64,000 nucleotides of DNA from Janthinobacterium sp. PC23-8. GTDB lineage: Bacteria > Pseudomonadota > Gammaproteobacteria > Burkholderiales > Burkholderiaceae_D. The translations under genes were made by a program, and so were the position numbers. Location of the stretch: NCBI RefSeq assembly GCF_002250505.1, contig NZ_NJGY01000004.1, positions 485,672 to 549,671 of the forward strand, in the 5' to 3' direction. Shown one piece after another: positions 8,973-18,679 of this stretch. The notes beneath the pieces were generated by a model that had not been told where the DNA came from, ran no database searches, and was given only the letters and a program-made list of their open reading frames with translations. Position 1 is the stretch's first letter. Each line of letters begins with the position of its first letter.

Positions 8973-11711
8973 TCATTTGAAGGAGTACGACGCCGACACG
9001 TAGAGGTAGCGGCCACGCGGATTGCCGAAGGCGTTGTCGTAGCCGATGTTCGACGATGGATCGAACGCCGGCGCACGATCGAACACGTTATTTACGCCAC
9101 CGCGCAGCACCAGGTTCTTGAAGCCGCTGTAGGACAGCGAGGCGTCAACCAGGGTCGCGCTCGGGATCATCAGGCCGTTCGCGTACTCGTCGTAGTACAG
9201 GTTGATCGACGCCGACGGTGTCCGGTCCACGTGGTAATGCGAGGTGAAGTTGGCGCTCGTCGTCGCCGCCCAAGCACCGCTGTCCCAGTTGACGCCCAGC
9301 TTGGCCAGCAGCTTGGGATAGCCGTATTCACCGGCCTCGCAGGCCGTGTTGTTGCCGCAATTGATCGCCGGATCGTCAGGCAGCAGCACGCGGTTGTAGG
9401 ACAGCGTGTAGGTCGCCTCGCCGAACACCTTGAAACGCCCCATCTCGGCCGTGCGCAGCGTGTACGACGCATCGACATCCAGACCGTCGGTGACGACCTT
9501 GCTGCGGTTGATCAGGCCAACCTGCAGCTGCTTCAGGCGACCCACCAACGGACCCAGCGTCGCGCGCTGGGCGGCGCTCAGCGCGTTATAATTCTCCTGG
9601 TCTTCCGCCGTCACGGCGTAGCGCGTGACGGCGTTCTTGTACTGACCATCCTCGCCCGCCAACACGGTTTCGTTGTCAAGATTCTCGACCCGATCGCTCC
9701 ACTTGATATTCCAGTAGGTTAAACCCAGCGTCAGGTTCTTGATCGGTTCGGCGACCACGCCCAGGTTGAACTGCTTCGATTTTTCGGGCTTCAAATCCTT
9801 CGTGCCGGACAGCAGGGACAGCGCCGAACTCTTGCAACCGATGTCGAAATACGCATCACCGACGATGCAACGCTTCGGATCCTTGGTCGCGACGAAACCG
9901 CCGCGGCCTTCGTTAAAGCGCTGCGACAGCGTCGGCGCGCGGAAACCGGTGCTGTAGCTGGTGCGGAACATCAAGGTCGGCAAGGCGGTCCAGCGCAGGC
10001 CAAGCTTCGGGTTGGTGGTACCGCCAGCCAACTGGTAGCGGTCATAGCGGACGGCCGCCTGCGCTTCCAGGTTTTTCAGCAGCGGCAGTGCCAACTCGCC
10101 GAACACGGCGCCGAGCGACTCAGAGCCGTCGATGCCGCGCAGGGTCGAATAGATGCCGATCGCGCCATCGCGCCAAGCCTGCGACGGATCGTAGCTGAGC
10201 TTCTCGCGCTTGTACTCGGCGCCGACGGCCACACCAACCTTGCCGCCGGGCAGTTGGCCAAATTCGCTGGAAGCGGTCACCTTGGCAAAGTCCGTCGAGG
10301 ACTTGGTCTTGGTGTACTGGTCGGCCGTCAGTTCGTTGATGACCTGCTCCGAATTGTGGTTGCCGCCGAAGGGGTTGAACTTGCCCTGCGCCAGGTAACT
10401 CTGCAATTTATCGTGCAGGAAGGAGCCGTAGACGCGCGTTTCGCCCTTCTCCTGGCTGTGGCCCACAGACACGGTCCAATCCCAGTTGGCTGCGCGGCCG
10501 GTGGCGCCGCCGACCAGCCAGGTGGTGTCAACATTGGTGCCCGTACCGCCCTCGGCGGCAGGGAAGAAGCGGCGGATCGTGACCGGCACGCCGTAGGTAT
10601 TGAAGGGGTTGTCCGCCGCCACACGCAGCACGTTGGAGCGGTCGGCGTTTTGAATCCAGGCCGGCGAACCTTGGACGCGCGTGTCGAAGTGGTTGTAGAA
10701 CAGATTGGCGAACAGCGACACATCCGGCGTCAAATCCCAGTTCGCCGTGACCGCCCCGCCGTAGCGTGTGGACGGGCGCACCAGGTCTATCGACTCAGCG
10801 ACGGAATACATGCAGCCGTTGCGATTCGGCGCAGCTACCCATTCCGGCGCGTCCGGGTAGGGCTTGCGGTGGGCCGCGTCGCACTCCGGATCGGGCATGC
10901 GCTGCGAACCGCCCAGCGATAAGGTGCCGGGATCGCGGCCCTTGGCGCCGTACAGACTACCCTGATACAGGCCGCCCTTGTGGCCGGTGAAATCGGTACT
11001 GTTCGCCCAATCGCGGTCGACACCGTGGATGGCCTTGGTTTTTTCGTACGAGGCCGAATAAGTCACGTTGAATTTCTGCGCGTCGCGGTCGCCGAAACCG
11101 CCGGACACGGACATCTTATGGTTTTGCCCGTCGCCATAGGTGGTCGAACCGGTGCTGGCGTCGAGGGTCAAGCCCTGGTAATCCTTGCGCAGGATGAAGT
11201 TGATGACGCCGCCGACGGCATCGGTGCCGTAGATGGCCGAGGCGCCGTCCTTGAGCACATCGATGCGCTCGATGGCCGACAGCGGAATGGCGTTCAGATC
11301 GACCGAGGTCTCGCCGCTGTAGTCGTCCGAACCGGACGCCGGCAGGCGATAGCCGTTCAACAGGATAAGGGTCGGCAGACCGCGCAGCGAGACGCTGGTG
11401 GCGCCGTTGCGGAAGGAGCTCGACGTCGCCAGCTCACCGCCGTTACCGCCCGCAGCAGTCAGGTTGCGCATCAGGTCCAGCACCGACGTCGCGCCCGAGC
11501 GGGCGATCGATTCGCGCGTCATCACGGTAATCGGGGAAATACCTTCGGCTGCGATGCGTTTGATACTCGAACCGGTGATTTCGACGCGCTGCACCTTAGG
11601 CACCGGCGCATCGATCGCTTCCTGCGCGTGCACACTCATCGTTGCGACGCCGGCGAACGCGGCCAACGCCAATCTCACCACCTGCACACCCTTTTTTTCG
11701 CGACACATCAT
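8973..11711 (-). CDS. TonB-dependent outer-membrane receptor
   Basis: The protein has 912 residues. A signal peptide is followed by a plug domain: the TonB-box-like VQRVEITGSSIKR near residue 40, ESIARSGATSVLDLMRNL, RGLPTLILLNGYRLP and DVLKDGASAIYGTDAVGGVINF. A long beta-barrel ends with the aromatic signature RGRYLYVSASYSFK. Such receptors import siderophores, vitamins or oligosaccharides using TonB-ExbBD energy. No substrate enzyme or regulator is adjacent, so the substrate is not predicted. A GGAATAAG ribosome site precedes tandem ATGs at 11711. The gene is isolated, with a 560-bp AT-rich upstream region that carries a tandem repeat. Confidence 0.93.
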   Translation of the reverse strand: MMCREKKGVQVVRLALAAFAGVATMSVHAQEAIDAPVPKVQRVEITGSSIKRIAAEGISPITVMTRESIARSGATSVLDLMRNLTAAGGNGGELATSSSFRNGATSVSLRGLPTLILLNGYRLPASGSDDYSGETSVDLNAIPLSAIERIDVLKDGASAIYGTDAVGGVINFILRKDYQGLTLDASTGSTTYGDGQNHKMSVSGGFGDRDAQKFNVTYSASYEKTKAIHGVDRDWANSTDFTGHKGGLYQGSLYGAKGRDPGTLSLGGSQRMPDPECDAAHRKPYPDAPEWVAAPNRNGCMYSVAESIDLVRPSTRYGGAVTANWDLTPDVSLFANLFYNHFDTRVQGSPAWIQNADRSNVLRVAADNPFNTYGVPVTIRRFFPAAEGGTGTNVDTTWLVGGATGRAANWDWTVSVGHSQEKGETRVYGSFLHDKLQSYLAQGKFNPFGGNHNSEQVINELTADQYTKTKSSTDFAKVTASSEFGQLPGGKVGVAVGAEYKREKLSYDPSQAWRDGAIGIYSTLRGIDGSESLGAVFGELALPLLKNLEAQAAVRYDRYQLAGGTTNPKLGLRWTALPTLMFRTSYSTGFRAPTLSQRFNEGRGGFVATKDPKRCIVGDAYFDIGCKSSALSLLSGTKDLKPEKSKQFNLGVVAEPIKNLTLGLTYWNIKWSDRVENLDNETVLAGEDGQYKNAVTRYAVTAEDQENYNALSAAQRATLGPLVGRLKQLQVGLINRSKVVTDGLDVDASYTLRTAEMGRFKVFGEATYTLSYNRVLLPDDPAINCGNNTACEAGEYGYPKLLAKLGVNWDSGAWAATTSANFTSHYHVDRTPSASINLYYDEYANGLMIPSATLVDASLSYSGFKNLVLRGGVNNVFDRAPAFDPSSNIGYDNAFGNPRGRYLYVSASYSFK

Positions 11712-12273
11712 AACTTATTCCTTTTCATGGTCCCTGATATCACTTGATAAGCGATTAGTTTTCATTTTTATAATTATTTAAGCGATTAGTTGGTATTTTT
11801 ATAATCACTTAAATCTCTCATGGTCATGCAAAAAACTGCAAGACCCTCCCGCTACAGCTATGGTGTCATGCTTTTCCAAGCAATTTAAGCTGGCCGCAAC
11901 GTGCCCAGGGCCATAGGCACAGGCATTGAAACGTGCGGCGTCTCCCAATACCATACCGAATCACCTCACGGACGGCATTGCCGGAAACAATTGATGTCGT
12001 TCAACACAACTTGTATAGTCATCAAACCACGCTGAAAGCTTCACTGTCAATAAATGCAATGGTTTATGAAATCGAAAAACAACATTTTGTTTTTAGTCAG
12101 TTTGTTATCTCCACGCAATTTCCCGCCCGGATGCGCCGCGCGCAGGCCGGCAGCAAGAATTTCACCCGACCGCGCGCAGCGGCACTAAAATTGCACTCTC
12201 GAGTCGCAGCCGCACGCGCCCTACCCGCGCGCAGCGCGGCACCTCCCTTTGTTTCTCTCCGCCAGGATGTTGC
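11712..12273. other. AT-rich intergenic region between divergent TonB receptor and rsmE
   Basis: No credible gene was found in these 562 bp. The half next to the receptor is AT-rich and holds a 31-bp tandem repeat. The half next to rsmE is GC-rich. Short open frames here lack family features and ribosome sites. It most likely carries the two divergent promoters. Confidence 0.6.
11749..11810. repeat. 31-bp tandem duplication upstream of the TonB receptor
   Basis: Two adjacent 31-base units (11749-11779 and 11780-11810) both begin AAGCGATTAGTT and share ATTTTTATAAT, differing at a few positions. They lie 38-99 bp upstream of the receptor start, where a promoter or operator is expected. The repeat is seen directly; a regulatory role is inferred from position. 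Confidence 0.8.
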
Positions 12274-12999
12274 ATGCCGCGTTTTTTCTGTCCCCAGCCA
12301 CTCGCCATAGGCGCCACCATCGCTCTGCCCGACGCCGTCGCCCACCACGTCCATGTGGTGCGCCTTATGCCGGGCGAGGCCATCACCGTCTTCAACGGCG
12401 AGGGCGGCGAGTACACGGCTGTCTTGTCCAGCGTCGAGAAAAAACGCGCCAGCGCCGAACTGAAGTACCACACGGCGCGCGAAGTCGAGCTGCCGTACGC
12501 CGTGACCCTGGCGCAAGCCTTGCCGGAAGCGTCGAAAATGGACTGGATCGTCGAGAAGGCGATCGAACTGGGCGCGGCCGGCATCGTGCCGCTGGCGGCG
12601 CAGCGCTGCGTGGTGCGCCTGTCCGCCGAGCGGGCGGAAAAGAAGCAGGCGCACTGGCAGGCCATCATCGTCTCGGCCTCGGAGCAGAGCGGACGCAACC
12701 GGTTGGCGCAACTGGCGCCGCTACAGGAGTTCAATCAGTGGAGCCGCCAGCAGGACCTGCACCAGCGCATCCTGTTGACGCCACGCGCCGAGCAGTCGCT
12801 GGCCGGCTGGGCGCGCCACCAGCCGCCGCAGGCTTTGAGCGTAATGGTCGGGCCGGAAGGCGGGTTTACCGAGGCGGAAGAAACAGCGGCCATCGCGGCC
12901 GGCGCCATCGGTTTATCGATGGGGCCGCGCATTTTGCGCACGGAAACGGCCGGACTGACGGCGCTGGCAACCCTGAGCGCATTATGGGGCGGCATGTAG
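12274..12999 (+). CDS. rsmE: 16S rRNA (uracil(1498)-N(3))-methyltransferase
   Basis: RsmE methylates N3 of U1498 in 16S rRNA using S-adenosylmethionine; it acts on the assembled 30S subunit in the cytoplasm. The protein has 241 residues, the usual length. The N-terminal PUA-like domain begins MPRFFCPQPLAIGATIALPD and contains HHVHVVRLMPGEAI. The C-terminal SPOUT (trefoil-knot) domain carries the cofactor-binding VMVGPEGGFTEAE and LSMGPRILRTETA near the end. The gene stands alone between two convergent or divergent TonB receptor genes. Confidence 0.96.
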   Translation: MPRFFCPQPLAIGATIALPDAVAHHVHVVRLMPGEAITVFNGEGGEYTAVLSSVEKKRASAELKYHTAREVELPYAVTLAQALPEASKMDWIVEKAIELGAAGIVPLAAQRCVVRLSAERAEKKQAHWQAIIVSASEQSGRNRLAQLAPLQEFNQWSRQQDLHQRILLTPRAEQSLAGWARHQPPQALSVMVGPEGGFTEAEETAAIAAGAIGLSMGPRILRTETAGLTALATLSALWGGM

Positions 13000-13019
13000 C
13001 ACTGGCGCGCCGCCCATGA

Positions 13020-13053
13020 AAAAACCCGCCGGCTCACGCCGGCGGGTTTTTTT
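13020..13053. terminator. Bidirectional terminator between rsmE and the Oar-like receptor
   Basis: The arms AAAACCCGCCGGC and GCCGGCGGGTTTT pair around a TCAC loop, with runs of A on the left and seven T on the right. The genes on both sides converge on it. Confidence 0.9.
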
Positions 13054-13104
13054 GTCGCCAGGCGCCGGCGGCATCGCTGCCGTCCGCGCCTTGGCGCAAG
13101 TCGC

Positions 13105-16100
13105 TTAGAACTTGTAGTTGTACTCAGCGGTCAGCTTGACCGAACGCGGCGCCGTGTAGCTGATGACGCGGCCGTAGGTTGGCGAGATGCTGGTTGTGCT
13201 GTCGACGTTGTAGGTCTCGTCGATGGTCTGCGCGGTTTGCTTGTTGAACAAGTTGAAGACATCGACCTTCAGGCTCAGCCCCTTCACCAGTTGCGGACGG
13301 TAGGACAGATTCATGTCCAGGCGCACGTCCCACGGCAAACGGCCCGAGGTGCCGCGTGGAACAGGCTTATCACAGTAGAAGTAGACCGAGCTATAGTCCA
13401 CCTCGCCAGGTACGTTCGGATTCCAACCGAAGCAATTCTTCGGCCGACCCGAGGCAAGCAGACCATTCGCACCGACGGTCCATTCAGTAGCAAACTCGTA
13501 GAAGCCGAATGCCTTGATCTGATGTTCGCGGTCGTTAGGCAGCAAGCCGTTAGCGCCGACCATCAATTCCGGGTTATCCCAGGTCGATGTGGCGGCGACA
13601 TCGGTTTGCGCGTTGTCCGAACGGGTTTGACCTTCAGTATTGCCCTTGCTGCGCGACCAGGTGTAGTTGACGCGGCCATACCAACCATTACGGAATGGGT
13701 GCTCAGCGAACAGGTCGAGCGCCGTGTAGGTGCGCTTGGCGTCATCGAAACCAAGTTGTTGCTTGGTAAGGTGGACCGCCGTGTAGTTCGAACGGGTACC
13801 GGCGTAATCGACCAGGAAGGTATTGTCCTTGCCAGGGTTGAACGACGCGCAGGTGAAGCCGGCATAGTTGCTCGTATTGATTTTATGGTCCACGGCGTAG
13901 GCGTCGATCAAGCGCGTGTCGCAATAGTCATCGATAGTCGCCTTCAACTGGCGATAGGTCACTTTCGCGCCGAAATTCAGGCTAGGCGAAAACGCCTTTT
14001 CAAAGCCCAGCGTAATCTCGTCCTGGTAGGTTGCCTTGATGTCCGTCGCCGTTACGGTCTTTGGATCCTTCGGCTGACCCAATTCATTGTTGACCGAATA
14101 GGCCGGCGCCATCGAAATCAAGCCGGTCGGTTGGCCATACTGGTCGGTGCCTGTGTAGGTAAAACCTTGGCGCGTCAGTACCGAGGCGCTACCGCCGCGT
14201 ACGGCCAGATGGGTTGGGATCTGCAACGCGTAGCGGCCGGCGCTGCCGAATACTTTGAGCGAAGCATCGCCATTCACGTCCCATACGGCGGACAAACGTG
14301 GAGAAATGATGCTTTTTACTTCCAGGAATGTTTCACCTGCACCGTTGACGTTCTTAAAGCCTTCGTTACGCAGGCCGGCCGTCAGCAGCACGTCCTTGGT
14401 CACTTGGTAGCGATCTTCCAGATACTGGGCAGTTTGCTCGGACTTGGCGTCGGTCAGGCTGTTTTGCAAACGCTTGCTGACATAATAACCTTGCGCCGCC
14501 AGCGCACCGGCATTCGGATTGGTGGTGGTGGTGGTGACGACAGGGCCCAAAGCGACTTTCGCCGTTCCGCTTGTAGCCTTGGCGTAGCGCCAAATTCCGC
14601 CACCGCCGTAGTAGTCGCCCACGCCGCTGGAAGTCAGCTTGTTGTTGTCCAAACCGGCGCGCAGGGTGTGGCTTCCCACCTTGTATTCGAGATCCAGGCG
14701 ATTCGAGGTGATTTTGCTGGTCGAATCGTTACTGGCGACGGAGCCGCTCAAAAGTTGCGGGCTGGAATAGTTCAAGCCGGGCGCCTGGACGTTACTGTTG
14801 GCGATGACCTGGAACTTGTCCACAGGGGCAGAGCCGACCTGGTCGTAGCGGTTGGTGCCGGGCGTCTTGCTGCGTCCAAACAGGGCGTTGACGGTCAACG
14901 CGTCCGTCAGATTACCCGTGTAGCGGAGGATTTCCGTGTCCGCGCCCACCGACGGGCCATAGGCCGAGTTGTTCTTGTAGTGCTGCGACGCGGTCATGGG
15001 ACCGCGCTGGCCGGTGGCGTAGTCGTAACCAGACAATTGACGGTCCTCTTTGCCCGTGTCGCCCATCAGCGTCAGTTCGAGACGATGGTTATCGGTCATG
15101 TTCCAGTCGAACTTTGCCAGATAGCGGTCCACCGTGTCCTGGCGCGACTCCCAACCCGTCGAGCCGTTCGCTGGCGAGGTACGGATGCCCACCGAAGCGC
15201 TGTCAGCGTTGGTGTTTTCCTTGTTATTCTTCTTCGCTTCTATGGCCAAGAACATGAACAGCTTGTCCTTGATGATCGGACCGCCCAAATAGGCGCCGTA
15301 GCTTTTCTCGGTCTGGCTATTCGTCGAGTTTCTCCGGAACAGGGTGCCGTCGGTGTCCTTGTTTTCGGCCGCGCCCGTGACCCGATAATAGCTATCTTTT
15401 TGCTTCGAGCGCAAGCTATCCGGAGTGATACTGGCGCTGACGCCAAATTCCCAGTTGTTGGTGCCGCTCTTGGTGGTGACGTTGACGACGCCGCCGACCG
15501 AACGGCCGAACTCGGCACCGAAGCCGCCGGTCAGGATCTGCGCCTGGGCAATCGCGCCAAAGGGCAGTTCCGAAGCACCCAATTGGGTCAGTGGATTGGT
15601 GGTCGGAAAACCGTTGATGTAGTACGCGTTTTCGGACGCGCCACCGCCGCCGAAGGAGGCGCCAGCAGAGTAACGGGAGTCGGCGCGGGTGGTGTTCGGT
15701 GCCAGTTGAATGATGGCGTCAACCGTCTGGGCGATCGGCAGCTTGGCCAATTCCCTGGCGGTGAAGGTGGCGCCATTGTTCGAATTGGAAACGTCGATGC
15801 GACTGCGCCGGCCCGTCACTTGAACCGCTTGCACGGCGGCGGCGGCGGCGAACGAAGCGTCCACGCCCTGACCAACAATGACGTCGGTTTCGGTGGAGGA
15901 AACGACCGCGCCATCGCGCATCAGGTCAATCTTGTAGTGGCCCGGGGCCATGCCGCTGGCCGTGTAGCGCCCGGCAGCGTCTGGCGTCACCGAACGCTTC
16001 GCGCCCGTGTCCGTGTTCAGCAAGACGACGGTTGCACCGACCGGCGAGTCAACGCGGCCGAAAATCGTCCCAGCCGCGTTCGACTGAGCCATCGCTGCAG

Positions 16101-16176
16101 GCGTCACTGCCGTGCTCAGCGCCGCAGCGCTGAATGCGATCGACAATGCCCGTACCAAAACAGTTTTTCTTAACAT
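13105..16176 (-). CDS. Oar-like TonB-dependent receptor with carboxypeptidase-regulatory-like N-domain
   Basis: The outer-membrane protein has 1023 residues. A signal peptide (to about residue 30, AAMAQ) is followed by an Ig-like carboxypeptidase-regulatory domain (GTIFGRVDSPVGATVVLLNT...GRYTASGMAPGHYKIDL). A plug follows (FTARELAKLPIAQTVDAIIQLAPNTTRADSRY, YYINGFPTTNPLTQLG, FGAEFGRSVGGVVNVTTKSG) and then a very large barrel ending SVKLTAEYNYKF. This arrangement matches the OmpA-related/Oar class of TonB receptors, often linked to peptide or polysaccharide uptake in related bacteria. The substrate here is unknown. The gene is monocistronic, convergent with rsmE, with a palindrome-bearing AT-rich upstream region. 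Confidence 0.92.
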   Translation of the reverse strand: MLRKTVLVRALSIAFSAAALSTAVTPAAMAQSNAAGTIFGRVDSPVGATVVLLNTDTGAKRSVTPDAAGRYTASGMAPGHYKIDLMRDGAVVSSTETDVIVGQGVDASFAAAAAVQAVQVTGRRSRIDVSNSNNGATFTARELAKLPIAQTVDAIIQLAPNTTRADSRYSAGASFGGGGASENAYYINGFPTTNPLTQLGASELPFGAIAQAQILTGGFGAEFGRSVGGVVNVTTKSGTNNWEFGVSASITPDSLRSKQKDSYYRVTGAAENKDTDGTLFRRNSTNSQTEKSYGAYLGGPIIKDKLFMFLAIEAKKNNKENTNADSASVGIRTSPANGSTGWESRQDTVDRYLAKFDWNMTDNHRLELTLMGDTGKEDRQLSGYDYATGQRGPMTASQHYKNNSAYGPSVGADTEILRYTGNLTDALTVNALFGRSKTPGTNRYDQVGSAPVDKFQVIANSNVQAPGLNYSSPQLLSGSVASNDSTSKITSNRLDLEYKVGSHTLRAGLDNNKLTSSGVGDYYGGGGIWRYAKATSGTAKVALGPVVTTTTTNPNAGALAAQGYYVSKRLQNSLTDAKSEQTAQYLEDRYQVTKDVLLTAGLRNEGFKNVNGAGETFLEVKSIISPRLSAVWDVNGDASLKVFGSAGRYALQIPTHLAVRGGSASVLTRQGFTYTGTDQYGQPTGLISMAPAYSVNNELGQPKDPKTVTATDIKATYQDEITLGFEKAFSPSLNFGAKVTYRQLKATIDDYCDTRLIDAYAVDHKINTSNYAGFTCASFNPGKDNTFLVDYAGTRSNYTAVHLTKQQLGFDDAKRTYTALDLFAEHPFRNGWYGRVNYTWSRSKGNTEGQTRSDNAQTDVAATSTWDNPELMVGANGLLPNDREHQIKAFGFYEFATEWTVGANGLLASGRPKNCFGWNPNVPGEVDYSSVYFYCDKPVPRGTSGRLPWDVRLDMNLSYRPQLVKGLSLKVDVFNLFNKQTAQTIDETYNVDSTTSISPTYGRVISYTAPRSVKLTAEYNYKF

Positions 16177-17035
16177 GTGGTTCCCTATATATATTTATGA
16201 GCGCAGCATTACTACTTTGATAAAGAAGTTTTGCTGTTGCCTTGTGCGTTTTTACGCGTGTGTGTTACCGCCACTTGTTACCAAGACCATTACATCCTGT
16301 CGTGCTTTACAGCATGACATTCAATCGGTTTTATTTGCAATGCAAATACAACCAAGGACACATCGGAACATATTGAAACGAACTGGTCAATAAGGAACAG
16401 GAAACTGTTTCAATTACGCAACACTAGAATAGGGAAGGCGAGCGGACAGGAAAAGACAGATGCGCGCGGCAAAATAACCCGGCATCTATGAATAGAAGAA
16501 ATACAGCGACCATGCGGCATTGAGCGGGTATCGCAATGTACTGACAATATCAAATCGAGGACAATATGCTCAAAAATGGAATGAAATAGAAATCGGCGAT
16601 TCGCAAAAATAATTACTTATATCGATATGCATTTTTTAAAATGGCTTTTCATCACAGAATAAATCAATCCAGCGCCAATCTCACTCCATCAAATCATGAA
16701 CAGGGATGAAATGTCAATGAAACAAATTGATACATGTGTAAAAACAACAGTTGTTGCAATGCAAAAAAATGCGCCGCTTTATGAAGGTGCGAAATTCACT
16801 ATTAAAGCACTATTATGGATAGTACTTTCACTAAATTGGTGCAATGCATCAGCAGATGGAACCATCGTTTCAACCATGCTCACACGATGCTGGCAATGGC
16901 GCATTTCCGGGCACCGGTGCTTGCGGTTAAAATAGCGGCACTGGACCAGGATGCGGCGCGGAGTGCGGCGGCAAGCCCCGGTCCACAGATTCTCCGCTAA
17001 CTACGGGGCCCGGCAATTTTTCAGATATCTCCATC
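16177..17035. other. 859-bp AT-rich intergenic region with repeated TTGCAATGCAA palindromes
   Basis: No supported gene is seen. A 79-codon plus-strand frame at 16696-16935 has no family signature or ribosome site. The palindrome TATTTGCA-A-TGCAAATA lies at 16332-16348, about 160 bp upstream of the Oar-like receptor. Its core TTGCAATGCAA recurs at 16754-16764 and a near copy (GTGCAATGCAT) near 16846. The low GC content contrasts with both flanking genes. Confidence 0.6.
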
Positions 17036-18673
17036 ATGTTGCGACTCAACGAAGTAAAACTCCCTCTCGAACACGACGAAGCGGCCTTATCCGCCGCCAT
17101 TCTGGTGCGCCTGGGCATTGCCGCCGCCGACCTGCTCGGCTTTACCGTTTTCAAGCGCAGCTATGACGCGCGCAAGCGCAGCGCCGTGGTGCTGATCTAT
17201 TCGCTGCATGTCGAGGTACGCAATGAAGCAGCCGTGCTGGCGCGCCTGCAACACGACATCCACCTGATGCCGGCGCCCGACACCGAATACAAGTTCGTCG
17301 CCGGCGGGCAGCAGCTGGCCGGCCATAGCGAGCAACCGCGCCCGATCGTCATCGGCACCGGCCCGTGCGGCCTGTTCGTGGCACTGATCCTGGCGCAAAT
17401 GGGACTGCGCCCGATCATCCTGGAACGGGGCAAGCAGGTGCGCGAGCGCACCGTCGACACCTTCGGCTTCTGGCGCAAGCGCGAACTGAACCCGGAATCG
17501 AACGTGCAGTTCGGCGAAGGCGGCGCCGGCACCTTTTCGGACGGCAAGCTGTACAGCCAGATCAAGGACCCGAAACACTATGGCCGCAAAGTGCTGACGG
17601 AATTCGTCAAGGCCGGCGCGCCCGAAGAAATCATGTACGTCAGCAAACCGCATATCGGCACCTTCCGCCTGGTGAAAATGGTGGAAGCAATGCGCGCCAA
17701 TATCGAGCAGTTGGGCGGCGAATACCGCTTTGAAAGCAAGGTGGTCGATATCGCCATCGATAACGCGGCCGGGCCGGACGGTGGCCAGGTGCGCGGTGTG
17801 GTGCTGGCCAGCGGCGAAACCATCGCCAGCAACCATGTGGTGCTGGCGATCGGCCACAGCGCGCGCGACACGTTTGAAATGCTGCACCGCCGTGGCGTGT
17901 ATATCGAAGCCAAGCCGTTTTCGATCGGTTTCCGCGTGGAACACCCGCAGTCGCTGATCGACAGCTGCCGCTTCGGCCCCAGCGCCGGCCACCCTATTCT
18001 TGGCGCGGCCGACTACAAGCTGGTGCACCACGCCAGCAATGGCCGCTCGGTCTATAGCTTCTGCATGTGCCCTGGCGGCACGGTGGTGGCGGCCGCCTCC
18101 GAACCGGGCCGCCTGGTCACCAACGGCATGAGCCAGTATTCGCGCAACGAACGCAACGCCAACAGCGCCATCGTGGTCGGCATCACCCCCGCCGACTACC
18201 CCGGCGATCCGCTGGCCGGCATTGCGCTGCAGCGCGAGCTGGAAGAACGCGCGTTTGCCTTGGGTGGCGGCAACTACGATGCGCCGGGCCAGCTGGTGGG
18301 CGACTTCGTCGCCGGCCGCGCTTCGACCGAGTTCGGCAGCGTGGTGCCGTCGTACAAGCCGGCCGTGCATCTGACCGACCTGGCTTCCGCCCTGCCCGAG
18401 TATGCGATCACGGCGCTGCGCGAAGCGTTTCCGGCATTTAACAAGCAGATCAAGGGTTACTACAAGGCCGACGCCGTGCTGACGGGCGTGGAGACGCGCA
18501 CCTCGTCGCCGATCCGCATCAAGCGCCGCGACGACAACCTGCAAAGCCTGAACACGCGCGGCCTGTTCCCGGCCGGCGAAGGCGCCGGCTATGCGGGCGG
18601 CATTTTGTCGGCCGCCGTTGACGGCATCAAGGTGGCCGAAGCGGTGGCGCTGTCGATCGCCGCCGGCAAATAG
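17036..18673 (+). CDS. NAD(P)/FAD-dependent dehydrogenase (COG2509 type)
   Basis: The protein has 545 residues. An N-terminal small domain of about 100 residues precedes an FAD-binding Rossmann fold: PIVIGTGPCGLFVALILAQMGLRPIILERG near residue 105. The family motif FGEGGAGTFSDGKLYSQIKDP follows near residue 160, then VVLAIGHSARDTFEML and the C-terminal FAD contact GLFPAGEGAGYAGGILSAAVDGIKVAEAV. This is the widespread uncharacterised FAD-dependent oxidoreductase family of COG2509; the substrate is not known. No clear ribosome site precedes the ATG. It is convergent with the sensor kinase gene, 6 bp away. Confidence 0.9.
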   Translation: MLRLNEVKLPLEHDEAALSAAILVRLGIAAADLLGFTVFKRSYDARKRSAVVLIYSLHVEVRNEAAVLARLQHDIHLMPAPDTEYKFVAGGQQLAGHSEQPRPIVIGTGPCGLFVALILAQMGLRPIILERGKQVRERTVDTFGFWRKRELNPESNVQFGEGGAGTFSDGKLYSQIKDPKHYGRKVLTEFVKAGAPEEIMYVSKPHIGTFRLVKMVEAMRANIEQLGGEYRFESKVVDIAIDNAAGPDGGQVRGVVLASGETIASNHVVLAIGHSARDTFEMLHRRGVYIEAKPFSIGFRVEHPQSLIDSCRFGPSAGHPILGAADYKLVHHASNGRSVYSFCMCPGGTVVAAASEPGRLVTNGMSQYSRNERNANSAIVVGITPADYPGDPLAGIALQRELEERAFALGGGNYDAPGQLVGDFVAGRASTEFGSVVPSYKPAVHLTDLASALPEYAITALREAFPAFNKQIKGYYKADAVLTGVETRTSSPIRIKRRDDNLQSLNTRGLFPAGEGAGYAGGILSAAVDGIKVAEAVALSIAAGK

Positions 18674-18679
18674 CAACCG

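Noticed and set aside
16696..16935. 79-codon plus-strand frame in the AT-rich gap
   Set aside because: No ribosome site, no family pattern, and the end runs into upstream sequence of the FAD gene.
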